From Basidiobolus meristosporus CBS 931.73 (Eukaryota; Basidiobolomycota; Basidiobolomycetes; Basidiobolales; Basidiobolaceae): a stretch of 64,000 bases of DNA. The stretch covers positions 92,201-156,200 of the forward strand of contig MCFE01000142.1 of assembly GCA_002104905.1 (NCBI GenBank), written 5' to 3'. A program made the translations under genes and the position numbers. The notes beneath the pieces were generated by a model. That model was not told the DNA's origin and did not search any database. It saw only the letters and a program-made list of their open reading frames with translations. Positions 11,636-22,497 of the stretch are shown in pieces (within the stretch, counting starts at the first letter, position 1; each line of letters begins with the position of its first letter).

Positions 11636-12496
11636 TCATGTCTGAGAATCCTTGTTTGTTGTCATATTTAGTGCAGATATGAATAGTCTATCTTCAGTTG
11701 TTGCAGCATTTCCATATTCAGGCTTCTTTGGCTGATAATCTCTCTTTTTGAAACACCAGTCTGATGTGTGTCCTTTCCTTTTGCAGTAGTTGCAAAATAG
11801 GTTGCTGTTGCCTTTGTAGGGTCTTGGGTACCTCCTTTGTTGGTTATCATTGCTTATTAAAGCATTTTCTTCTTCCTTCTTATTGGCGCTTGATTTTCTT
11901 AATTCTTCATCCAGGAGCCTTCCATATACGTAATTTAAGGTCAAATCTTCAGTTCTGGACTCTAGGGCTGATACAAGGCCCTGAAACTTGTCTGTCAGGC
12001 TATTCAGGATGGTAACTATCACATCCTCATCAGTAGTTGGTACGCCCACAGATTCCATCTCATCTACCAGCAGGGTAATTCTGTTAATTAGATTTTTCAT
12101 TTCTTCACCTGGCAGCATCTTTGTAGTAAAGAATTTTCTTCTCAGATATATCTTCTTGGCAGCTGAACATGACTGGTAGGTGTCTTCTAATGCCTTCCAG
12201 GCATTCTTTGCTATTTTTGCTCTTGAGCATTGAATTAGCAATTTGTCCTTGACATTAAGGCAAATGCAGTTAAAGGTACTTTGTTCTTTCTTCTGGTACT
12301 TCAAGGCTTCCTCTCCCAAGTCTTTAGGAGGGCATTCTTCTCCCATGACAATATCCCAAAGGCCTCTTTCTTGTAGCAGCATCTTCATCTTCACCTTCCA
12401 CACTTGGTAGTTAGATCCATCCAACTTTTCAGCAGAGGGAAAAATTCCAGTAATAGCAGTAGTAGACATTGCAGAGAGTGACAGCTCAGGGCTCAT
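11636..12496 (-). pseudogene. copia A Gag with zinc knuckle
   Basis: The Gag frame opens at the ATG at 12496, only 5 bases inside the 5' LTR and within the primer-binding site; a second ATG (MSTTAIT) lies about ten codons on. It has the copia gag signature (LDGSNYQVWKVKMKMLL near residue 25) and a UBN2-type helical body. A CCHC zinc knuckle, CNYCKRKGHTSDWC, lies near the C-terminus. The frame stops at a TGA just before the protease. The equivalent codon in the copy at 47.87 kb is TGG, so this is best read as a Trp-to-stop mutation, although it could also set a Gag:Pol ratio. Confidence 0.88.
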
Positions 12497-12500
12497 AACC

Positions 12501-12849
12501 TGTTGTAAGAGTCTTGGAGATATTGGAAGTGATTTGGAGAACAAGTAGATTATGTGATTTTCACTTAATGATTTATTGAATGTAAAAGTAGTATTTATAC
12601 TTTTACATGGTCTTGGCATTACAAACACGTAGAATAGGTTAAGGAAGGTCCCAAGAACATGTGTGCAAAGTTTGGGGCTGTTTGGACAACTTTGAGAATT
12701 TTCATGTTCTGGGTACCTGGTATTTTGGTGAAAATATTCTAAGTAAATCCCAACAAGGAATTTGGTCAGTATTCTCTAGGATTTGAAGGTCATGATCTAA
12801 GTGACTAAGTTAGGTGAATATTTAGGTGGAATTACAAATTTTTACAACA
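12501..12849 (-). repeat. copia A 5' LTR
   Basis: 349 bp. Immediately inside it on the element strand is GGTTATGAGCCC, complementary to the anticodon arm of tRNA-Met (CTCATAA loop), the half-tRNA type of primer site known from Drosophila copia. Confidence 0.9.
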
Positions 12850-14557
12850 GCTACATATGCTTCCAATATTGGGTTAGGGGCTGTCCTGTACCAGAATGAA
12901 GAACAAAATCTGGCTCACTAAATATCTTTTCATGCCAGATCCCTACAGCCTGCAGAGAGAAACTACTCTGCCACCAAGAAGGAGCTACATACCATAATCT
13001 TTGCCTTGATGAAGCTTCATCAGTATCTATGGGCCAACCCATTTGCCTTGTTGCTGACCACCAAACTCCTGTCCATATCCACCTCAAAAAACTATGACTC
13101 CAATGCTTTCTGACTGGCTTGATACTCTTCTTGATTAGGAATATACAGATATTTATCAGCCTGGAATCCTTAACATCCTTCCTGACCACCTTTCAAGCTT
13201 TTCCCAACTTCACCTTGGGAGGAGTATGTGGTTACTGACATACTCAGTAAACTTACTACAACTTCTAAAACAATTCCTCAGCTGGATTCAGCAACCTGGA
13301 GAGTCACACATGCCAATGTAAGGAAATATTAATACTGAGAAGTCATATACTTGGCCACTTTGGAGCTGACACACTTATAAAGAAGCTACACTCTGATGGA
13401 TATCACTTGTCAAATATCAAAGCTGTCTGCCTAGAACTTGCCAAGTCTTGCAGTGAATGTCAACTCTACCATATCAGCTGCCATGGATTTAACACATTGA
13501 GTCCTATCCATGCAATCCTTTCTATGGATCATATTGCAATTGATCTAGCTGGACCTCTCACCACCAGTAATGATGGTACTTATACCTCTTTGTAAATGTA
13601 GCTATCTGCACACATCTTGTCTTCCTCAAAGCTATTGCAAATAAGTATACTGCCACTTTTGCACCGGCACTATTCAAGTTCTTTTCCCTCTTTAAATTCC
13701 CTAAAGTCATTTAGTTGGATAATGGAACTGAATATGTGAGTCACATGATCAAAGCCCTTTGCCCGCCTAGTGCCATTGATTACTGTCTGATCACTCCATG
13801 TCATCCTAAAGGTAATGGACTTGCTGAAAGACATGCTCAGATCTCAATGAACATCTTCAGGAAATCTACAAAGGTGTCAAGAAGAATTGGGGCAAATACA
13901 TTTCTACTGTACAGTATGCTATCATCACCAAAATTGCTGCTCTACATGGATCAATGCCATTTTCTTTGATGCTTGGATAAATATTCAACCACTTTGGAGA
14001 CTAGTAGTAAAATGAGTTAGCAAATTTGAATACATACAAGCTAAAGAATCAACTTGAGTGCCTTACCAACATTATGTACCCTACTTTCACTGCCAGAAGT
14101 AATGCCTCACAACAAAAGATGATTTCAACATATCCCTCAGACACAGGAACAGCAGCTTCCCAGATGGGTCATATGTTATTATACTTGATCCAATCCAGCA
14201 ATCTAAGCTTGACCCCTAATATGAAGACCCATTGAAGGTTGACAGACGCACTACTGAAGGATTTTATATACTTCAAGACAAAACTGGAGCACTGCTACCC
14301 AAAAACTTTCCACCTTTTTCACTCAAACCTACATCTCAAGACTCAGTAGCTTTAAAATCCTATGAAGTTGAACCTATTGTGAGCCATGATTGAGAAGAGC
14401 CAAATTATCTTTATTTAGTCACATGGCAAGGTTGTGATGCCAAACACAACATCTAGGACCTTACAACAACTTTGATGATGTTGTTGTTATTGATCAGTAT
14501 TGGAACCGCAGGAAAACCAATAAGGTGTCAGAAGACTCCACTGCTGGTAAAAAGTGA
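12850..14557 (+). pseudogene. Chromovirus 3' half: RNase H, integrase, chromodomain
   Basis: The sequence after copia A resumes the interrupted gypsy RNase H in the same reading sense (ATYASNIGLGAVLYQ, with the first Asp of the usual T-D-A-S replaced). Decayed RNase H follows to ~13250. The integrase zinc finger (CSECQLYH) and the start of the core (DHIAIDLAGPL) lie at 13407-13595. The second core piece (DNGTEY, GNGLAERH) is at 13715-13969. A chromodomain-like block lies at ~14370-14510, with YLVTWQG, then NFDDVVVI and QYW after a frameshift. The chromodomain places the element among Ty3 chromoviruses. Many stops make it inactive. It runs straight into the LTR at 14558. Confidence 0.82.
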
Positions 14558-14923
14558 TGTTGTGAATGTATGAAGTGATGCAGAAAAGTATAGATATATT
14601 TACTGTACCTTATGGTTTAGTGTGTGTCTCAATAAAGTTGCAATTGTGTCTGAGCAAAATTAAGAGTTCAACAATACTGGTCTAGTTTCCACCCAGGCCT
14701 TGCATATCTAGCACTCCCAAAAACACCAAGCCTAGCCTGCATAGCAAACTAACAATTCAACCTTTATAGCCAAACTCAGCTACATACAAAACCAGTATTG
14801 GACTGGAATCTCTGTTGATATTTCCATCACTCTTTGAGAGTTATAGGATTCTACACCTAATTGTCTGTTTAGTTCAGTTAAACTGCTCAAGAGCTTTATT
14901 ACACCTTTCTCTTGGATACAACA
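14558..14923 (+). repeat. 3' LTR of the chromovirus
   Basis: 366 bp with TGTTGT...ACAACA ends, starting just after the chromodomain block. Related copies lie at 6118-6353 (inverted, partial) and 43915-44252 (same strand). Confidence 0.75.
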
Positions 14924-17368
14924 GTGAAAAACTGGTGAAAACTCAAGAAAATATGCATGGCCAATAGTAAAGAATAGACCTCAAAACTCTTCATCCACTT
15001 CTACAAAATCCATGTTATGAAGCAAGAGACCATTGTACTATACTCTTGCCAATAAAAGGGGGTGGTAGAACATGCAAACAAAGCAACAACTGATATGGTA
15101 AGATCTATGATTAAGAATCAAAAATTATCCCATGAATTTTGGGTGGAATTAGTTGCAACAGCTCTACATCTCCAGAAGAGGAGTTAGAGAAGAATAGTTT
15201 GTGATTCTACTCCACTTGAGGCATGGAATGGATATAGACCAAGTGTAGAACTTGTTGGAATACTTGGGTGCACAGCATTTGCCAAGAAACAACCTGGAAA
15301 TCAGTCAAAATTTGAGTCAAAAAGTGTAAAATACTTTTTTTCTGGCTAATGAAATGCAGGTAAGGCATAGAGACTATGAGATAGCAAAGCAACAAAGCTG
15401 ATCATATTCAGGGATGTGTTGTTGGATGAAATTCATACTTTTCACACAAAATTACATCTGATGATGACAAATATATGATTTCAGGTTTCACCAGTAGTGA
15501 AGATTGAATTGGAGTAAGACAATGAGAATTTCTTGCACTCCAAAGGACTCTATAATAGTGGTTCTGCCTGAGTTAGTGCTCAGGAATATCCCAAAAGTAT
15601 TCAATTCTGTATTGCTATGCAGGAGATCTAACTTGACTAGAAATAGCCCATATTACTGTACAAATTAGGGCACAAGCTTGGCCTATGCCTATTCAGTCTA
15701 TATGGATGAGCCCTAGACTGTAAGAGAGGCCCTAAATAGCCCTCAGACAAAGTTTTGTAGATATGCAATGATTGAGGAGTTTCAGGTGTTGAAGGAAATA
15801 AACTGTGAACTTAACCAAGCTATCAATCAACTAAAAATCAATTGGATGCAGATGAGTTTTCCAGACAAAATTCAATGCTGATGGTACAAATAAAATATAC
15901 AAAGCAAGACTTGTGGCCAAAGAATACTCTTAAACAAATGGACTTGACTATACTGAGACCTTAGCATTGGATGCCAAGTTTAATTCAATCAGATCAATGA
16001 TGCCTATTGCAGCCAAATATAAGATTTCACACATTGAATAGATGTAAAACTGCATTTTTGAGCAGGGAATGTGATGAGGATGTGTACATGGACCAGATTG
16101 ATGGACTTGCTGACTAAAATAACCCCACTTGGTCTGTAAGCTTAAAGAATTTCTATGCAGAATCAAATAATCGCCAAGAGTCAGGTATTGCAAGATAGAG
16201 TTTTATTTGGAATCTTTGAGTTTCTAACAGAGTACTACCCACTATAGTATATACTATAAGCTAGATAGAGCAAGCCCAGTTCTATTAGCTCTATATGTAT
16301 TTGATCTTATTATAGCCACAAATACTCCAGAAACATTTGAAGAGACTAAATCCAGCCAATCTAAAGAGTTCAAGATGTCCACTCTAGGAGAACTCAGTTA
16401 ATAATTAGGGATAAAGTTCTCCATAGACAGAGGTACTCAGACTATCACCCTAAGCCAATACAGGTATATTTAAGATATACTAAAGAAGTACCAAATGGAA
16501 GACTGTAAACCAGCAGCTACCCCAATGGATACAAACCTCAATTTGGTCAAAGCACAACCAGATCAAGAGATCTAGGTGTCATCTGAAGGCCCTGACCTTG
16601 CTTATCAATCTATTGTTGGCAGTGTGATGTATTTCATGCTTGGAACAACCCAGATATCTCATGTTCAGTGGGAGTTATCAACCAGCATAATTAGTTCTAT
16701 GGATCTGATCATATTGCAGCAGTTAAGTGGATTTCTAAATAGCTAAAAGGGTCTGCTGATATCTGCTTAGGGGAGCACCTAAAAGAATTCAGAACAGGAT
16801 CTTGTGAGATACTCTGATGCTGATTAGGGATGATATCTAGAAGACCGAAGATCCACTGTAGGAAACAGCTTTCTTCACTATAAAGGAGCAATTTCCTGGA
16901 ATTCAACAAAGCAACCAACCATGGCACTTTTGGCCACAGAGGCAGAGTGTATGGCATACTGTGAAGCTACAAAAGAGGCATTGTGGTAAAGAAAGCTATT
17001 CAAAGAGTTGGGCTTATGTCAAAAAAAGGTCTATTACTTTATTTCAAGATGATCCAGGACGCATGCAATTAGGTAGAAATCCAACTTTTCATGTAAGAAC
17101 TAAGCACATCAATATTAGTCATCATCTCATATGTGAAACTATAGAGAGTAGCTTAGCTAACTTAGCTTACTATCTTACATATGAAATGATTGCAGACATA
17201 TTTACCAAACCATTAGCTAGAGACAAGCTTGAATATCTTAGGTCAAAATTAGGACTAATAGTATGAACATTCAGCTGAGTGGGAGTGTTGTAAAAGCTCA
17301 TAATTCTAATTTCAATATATTAGGTCAAGATTAGGACTGATCAGTGTGCATGTTTAGTTGAGTGGGAG
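14924..17368 (+). pseudogene. Heavily decayed copia element, integrase to RNase H
   Basis: Translation in shifting frames gives a degraded copia A relative. The integrase core is at ~14930-15190 (VVEHANK, KLSHEFWVE). GYRPSVE and GNQSKFESKS follow at ~15220-15330. RT pieces run through ~16560 and RNase H through 17266, ending in the same MIADIFTKPLARDK motif as copia A. The 5' part, including Gag, is absent: the relic starts directly at the chromovirus LTR. Near 17280-17368 there is a short internal duplication of the polypurine tract and LTR start, suggesting recombination between copies. Confidence 0.8.
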
Positions 17369-17716
17369 TGTTACAAAAGTTTATGATTCCACCTAAATGC
17401 TCACCTAGCTTAGTGACTTGGATCATTACCTAAAAATTCTAGAGAATACTGACTAGATTCCTTGTTGGGATTTACTTAGAATATTTTCACCAAAATACCA
17501 GGTACCCAGAACATGAAAATTTGATAAGTTGTCCAAACAGCCCCAAACTATGCACACATGCTCTTAGGATCTTTGTTAGCCTATTCTACATGTTTACTAT
17601 GCCAAGAGCATGTAAAAGTATAAATACTACTTTTACATTCAATAAATCATTAAGTGAAAATCACAAAGTCTACTTATCCTCCCAATCACTTCCAATATCT
17701 CCAAGACTCTTACAAC
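17369..17716 (+). repeat. copia-family LTR (3' LTR of the relic)
   Basis: 348 bp, preceded by GTTGAGTGGGAG (polypurine tract) and ending TTACAACA. It aligns along its length with the copia A LTRs in the opposite orientation. Confidence 0.85.
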
Positions 17717-18561
17717 AAAAGCAACATAATCTACTTGTTCTCTTAATCACTTCCAGTATCTCCAAGACACTTACAACAGGTCTCACAATGGGATCCTGAT
17801 GGCTGATCAAGATTGGATCCACCTGCAAGACCAGATCATTCTTAATAGGGAAGAAATTCAAGAAGGCAACCAATTTTGGTACTCTCCACCACAGACACAG
17901 AGTATATGGCTGGCTGGGAGGTCACAAAAGTAGTTGCATGGCTATGAATGCTCTTTAGGAATATAGGTTCAAGTCAAAAAAAACTCCATGACTAAATTGT
18001 AAGATAATCGGGAAAGTCCAACTTTTCAGGCTTCAGCTAAATGAATAGATACTATACATCATGTCATATGGAGTACAGCTTTGCTGACCAATCTTACTGT
18101 CCTACAGAGGAAGTGATTAAAGTCATACTCACAAAACCATTTGCTAGAGACAAATATGAAAATCTCAGATTGCAGTGGGATAGGCTGATGTAAGTGTTTA
18201 GCTGAGCAGAAGAGTTGCAAGTGTTGTGATTGCACTGAAATACTCACCTGACTTAGCTACTTTGATATGGTGGACAAAATGCAGAGAAATCTGGCCACAT
18301 TCCTTGTCAGGATCTACTTGGAATATCTTCACCAAGCAATCAGGTACCCGGAACATAAAAAGACCCAAAGTCATCCAAGGAGTCCCAAACCTTGCGCAAA
18401 TGCTTGTGCAACCTTCCTAAGCATAACATCCATGGGGCTGGTTTGCTAAGTTCATGGAAAAGTATGAATACTACTTTTACATTCGACAAATCATGAAACG
18501 AAAGCCACCTAATCCACTTAAGCTCGTAATCACTTCCAATATCTCCAAAGCTCTTACAACA
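17717..18561 (+). pseudogene. Internally deleted copia relative (LTR end, leader, RNase H end, LTR)
   Basis: A short LTR-end fragment (17717-17776) leads into a gag-leader segment with two GGATCC words (~17790-17830). After a large deletion comes the tail of RNase H (RHRVYGW..., then FARDKYENLR-like codons), and then a 340-bp diverged LTR (18222-18561). A similar leader segment occurs at ~44680-44730, so this is a second copia subfamily. The end of this LTR is the boundary between transposon block and gene island. Confidence 0.65.
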
Positions 18562-18686
18562 TCCCGAACATTGCGAGGTGCAAACCAAGGGAAACAGGAA
18601 GATTATGCAAAGAAGATTGTGCTGTAATTGAAGAGATCCTTACTACAAGATACTCTGAAAACGGAACTTCGGTTTGATCATTCCAA

Positions 18687-19115
18687 ATGCAATCAGAATA
18701 TAATGAATCACAAACATTCTTTTTTCAACCGGGAGAAGACTGTTTCGGCCAAGACAGCAGAAACCGGGTCAGCATAGTATCGATCCCAGGCTGGAATAAG
18801 GACGTCCTGATCTATTGTCAAGAGGAAGCGTTGCTCAAAGACCATATTGGGTGCGACTTTTACTTCTCACACAGATGGTGTATTGAAGACGAAGCCATTC
18901 TTGGTTCATGTTGGGATGGAATATGTAGTTGTATAAGTGAATCGGACTCTTGGGGAGGAATCAGGGAAGTTCTGGATCTACCACCGAGTGCAGTGCCGAG
19001 CCCCAAGTTGACCCAAATCAGTCAGATTCGCCTCAATAAGAAGCAACTGAAAGCCAGAAACCTGATTATTTTGTCCAAGGCTTTATTTGCCAGCTCAGAT
19101 CAGTTAGTTGATTAG
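18687..19115 (+). CDS. Hypothetical 142-aa protein
   Basis: An ATG-initiated frame about 125 bases beyond the last LTR. It is Ser/Ile/Asp-rich with seven Cys, has no signal peptide or membrane segment, and shows no motif I recognise. Its base composition is closer to the island genes than to the transposons. It may be an exon of a longer gene, a pseudogene piece or a chance frame. Confidence 0.25.
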   Translation: MQSEYNESQTFFFQPGEDCFGQDSRNRVSIVSIPGWNKDVLIYCQEEALLKDHIGCDFYFSHRWCIEDEAILGSCWDGICSCISESDSWGGIREVLDLPPSAVPSPKLTQISQIRLNKKQLKARNLIILSKALFASSDQLVD

Positions 19116-20398
19116 AGAAGTTAGACCACCTCAAGTACCAAGAATTGGTAAATTCACTTGACAATGCGCAACCTACACATAGGTGTACATACCTAGCACC
19201 CTGACAAGCATGGCCGCATTGTATGACCAAATAGATGGGAGATTTACAAGCGAGACGACCGATGCAAATCCAGCGGGGTATGAGCAATGGACGACATCCG
19301 CAGGCTAGGTAATGGTCAGGAGCGAGCACAACCCCGGGTTTATACGAAGTGGCCTGAACCGGTTGGGAAAAAATGGTTGAATCTGCTCAAGTTAGATGTT
19401 GAATGTCTGGATCACATGGGAATCATGGACAAGTACAGTGGGTGGGAATACTTCCGGATGGTATTCGATAATGCCTCAGTCAAGTCTGTACGCTGCACAA
19501 TTACGCCGCCCAACTCGCCGAATTCATGAACACTCCGGAACCATTCATCACAGCGGATTAGTTGAGGGAGAGCAATTTACGGGGATCAACATACACCTGG
19601 TGTATTGCGATCCTTATCTTATCACCTAAACCATCCGGCCTTAAGGCGAATCTCCCGCCTATATCACAGCACGGTTTTAATTGGTCAGTTTTCCCGAACG
19701 GCCCTCCTGAAGCATCAAACCCTGCGACAGAAAGCTCATCTTGCTGATTACAAACAGTTTTGAGTCCGACCTACCAGGCCCCGCTAGTAGTCTTCCCAGT
19801 CGGCAGCATAACCCCAATGCCCAATCTTTACTACAAATACCCCCTCCTTGTAGGGGGGCTAATTCTGACACCAGGCAAGTGATAACTATTCTCCAGTGGT
19901 CTGCCCAAGGTGGGTGATGTTTGGAGGCATGGAATAGAGCCAGAAGCCTCCAAATCCGAAACAATTCACTGATTGGAGGTCGGGGATTTAGGGTTAGGGT
20001 ATTGTTGGACCGTGGCAGGGGGGCACAAGTGGCTCATCTGACCAAAGACAAGTCTCTTGTTTCCTGGTTCACGGCCATGTGTATTTCGACCAGTAGTATA
20101 GGTCAGGGAATTGGGCTCAATTGAGGTGATTGGATATTCGAGGATGTTTATTTGGACTAGGCAGTGTGATTCGAGGTCGATTGATATTCATGATACAATG
20201 GAGTAGAATATCTACATGAAGAGATTCGATACATGCGTAAGTGGCTGGGTACCACCTGAGGACACTTCGGAGCAATGCCCAGTTGTAGCCAGCCATTTTC
20301 AGCTGGATCAGTACACAATGGGCTCGAAGGGATTGGGCTAGGGTTCAGGCAACCTCGAGGCCAGTCGTCGAAGCGAGAAGCAATCGGGTTGAATCGGG
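19116..20398. other. Intergenic, no gene seen
   Basis: Only short, unconvincing frames. No retroelement homology, tRNA or repeat was recognised. Confidence 0.5.
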
Positions 20399-20964
20399 TC
20401 AATCCAGAAACTGCCCGTTGAGGATCATACTCCCCATTGGAGTGTCTGGACGGTCTGGGGCACGCTTGGTGGCTTTGAGGGCTTGGATTCTGGTATTGGG
20501 GAGCAGAGTTCGATTTTCACCCATCCCCACGGACAGATTAGAGTTCGGGGCGGAATGTGGGTTCTGGCTCTGGCTCTGGTTCTGGTTCGCGGTCGGGTCG
20601 GGCCCAATTTTGCTGAATTGGGTGGAATCCAGGAACTGGTTGGGTTTCTGCGAACAATGGGAATGGAATTGGAGATTTGGTTAGCCACCTGTAAGCTCGC
20701 CCAGGTCAGGAATCAATTTGTACTTACAGGGAACGAGGAAGAGTGGGCCAGGTGAAAGTAACCCGAGGTTGGAGGGGAGTTCTGTGGCGAGATGCTTGCG
20801 CCAAATGGGGCCGATTTCTCCCCATATCCGGACATGAAGTTGGGATTTGGGTTACAAGTGATATGGGAGAATGATTGTCGGCCAAGGGAAGAGCCAACGG
20901 ATAGCGCTCTACGACGCCCGGGGATATTCAAAGGCTGAATGTCTGAAGGGTTGTTCGAGGACAT
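20399..20964 (-). CDS. Small Ser/Pro/Asn-rich protein, two exons
   Basis: Exon 1 runs from the ATG at 20964 to 20728 (79 codons). The intron (20727-20648) begins GTAAGT and ends TTCGCAG. Exon 2 runs from 20647 to the stop at 20399-20401. Both exon lengths are multiples of three and the joined frame stays open, which is the main support; without the intron the frame continues into a less protein-like reading. The ~161-aa product has a basic site RRRALSVGSS near residue 18 resembling a kinase or 14-3-3 target. Residues ~45-130 are disordered and rich in Ser, Pro, Asn and Gln, and a compact MILNGQFLD ends the protein. I do not recognise the family. A competing acceptor 42 bases upstream would give a different C-terminus. 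Confidence 0.5.
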
Positions 20965-22497
20965 GGTGAGCAAATTCCCATTGCTATCAAGTAGGCAGGC
21001 AACATTTATAAAATTCCACCTGCCGTCGTTGCCGCACTAACGAATTAAACCGACCCAGGGTCATCGGGTGATTTTCACAACAAACAGGCGATCTCCACGA
21101 ATGATTTGGGCCGCACATGAGTCAGCCATCGTCCTCTCCATCATCGACCAACACATGATTCGAAATTCATTCGTTTTACCCTAAATGCACTTCAAGCTAT
21201 GTCAGCATTGACCTTTGGTTCTTCTGTGTGGCATCAACTTTATGACTGGATAGGCCCCCACTGGTCCTGTTTCAGTGATCTGGCTCAGATGATCCGATGT
21301 TAATTATAGGGCCAACTAGGTATCCTCGCCAATGAACTCACAGGATGGTCATCGACGAACCAATGCGGACACGGCTATGATGATATCTAAGATCAAGTAC
21401 ATAGGCTATCTAACCTATTTATCCAAAACCACGGCTTCTCTCTGTTCAGCAGCTTGGCCCATTTATGCTCTGTAAGTCGGATTCCATGTCCGGGAAGACC
21501 GGTGGTAATGATGCCTCACTGATACGGCCTGTAATGAACTCCCATTTCCAACTTGTCCAATCAAGCGCTCCCGCAATCGGTAGGCTGCTGAGACTTCAGA
21601 TCAACTGCTTGAACAGGCAGCTCGCAATCCGGCTGATGAGCAACCTTTGAAGTGGCCTTGTCTCTGGCACACCGGTACAAAACGGCAATGACATCCTCCC
21701 AGATTGCGGCATGGGATCCACTCACTCAGTCGCCATGGTTTAATGAGGTGTAGGGGCTTGCTTTTTGCAGACGATTTAATTAATTGGAATCTGGATTGCT
21801 TAATCTATCCACACTTCACGCTGGATGGAGTTGTCTGCCACTCGACAGTTACCCTCCAGCGAGAAGATCCCGTTATTTCTGGATTGCTCGGACGGTTACT
21901 TATGTGCAATCAATAGTGTCGAGTCGCACCATCGCAATCAAGGAATTTCCCATATATGGCAAGGGGATTTGGTCTGGCCAGTAATCCTCCATGACGTAGT
22001 TAGCCTAAGATGAATATTCCTTCACAGCACCGGTTCTAGCAAGTTTACTTGGGAGCGTGTATCCTTATCGGTGGCACAGCGAGATACAATGGTTAGATTA
22101 CATTGAGTGCTTCAAGCAACAGGAACAATATGCTAGCATATGGCACAGGAAGTGTGGCCACGTGCGATCCCGATCCAACGCACACAGAAACTCTTTGTGA
22201 AGGTCGGGCTGTGTAAATAGGAAACTTATCATAGTCTCATGAGGAGAGTACCTGGCCAATCAAGCCACTGGAATGCCGCTGAAATCAGAAGGTTTGTATT
22301 CTACGTCGGCCTTGGTATGGAGTCTACATATGGCAAGGATTGGACCTCAGTTTTGGGGTGTTTCCTCAATCCTGTTGAGATTGATTCCCACTGCCATGGC
22401 TATAAATACGCCAACTCCGCCTGCAGGAACACCATTATTAGAGCATAGTTTGACTTCAAGTAATTGCTAGTTCATCTGTACTGTTAGCCATATTAGA
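20965..22497. other. Intergenic region, divergent promoters
   Basis: No credible gene. It holds the upstream regions of the minus-strand two-exon gene and of the plus-strand PX-PB1 gene. Confidence 0.5.
22401..22408 (+). promoter_or_regulatory. TATA box of the PX-PB1 gene
   Basis: TATAAATA, 97 bases upstream of the ATG at 22498, a normal fungal spacing. Confidence 0.5.

Larger units (their letters stand above)
8164..12849 (-). mobile_element. Nearly complete Ty1/copia retrotransposon (copia A)
   Basis: A 4686-bp element on the minus strand has 349-bp LTRs at both ends (8164-8512 and 12501-12849), and the 5-bp target duplication GCTAC flanks it (8159-8163 and 12850-12854). By eye the LTRs differ at five positions, all substitutions, so the insertion is fairly recent. 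Each LTR has TGTTGT and ACAACA termini. The element lies inside the RNase H region of the plus-strand chromovirus. Its order is Gag, protease, integrase, RT, RNase H. One nonsense codon (11636-11638) and one frameshift (~10300) break the polyprotein, so this copy is probably not autonomous, although it has all domains. Confidence 0.95.

Noticed and set aside
11630-11645. Regulated TGA readthrough between copia A Gag and protease
   Set aside because: The related copy at 47.87 kb has TGG at this codon, so a simple nonsense mutation is more likely.
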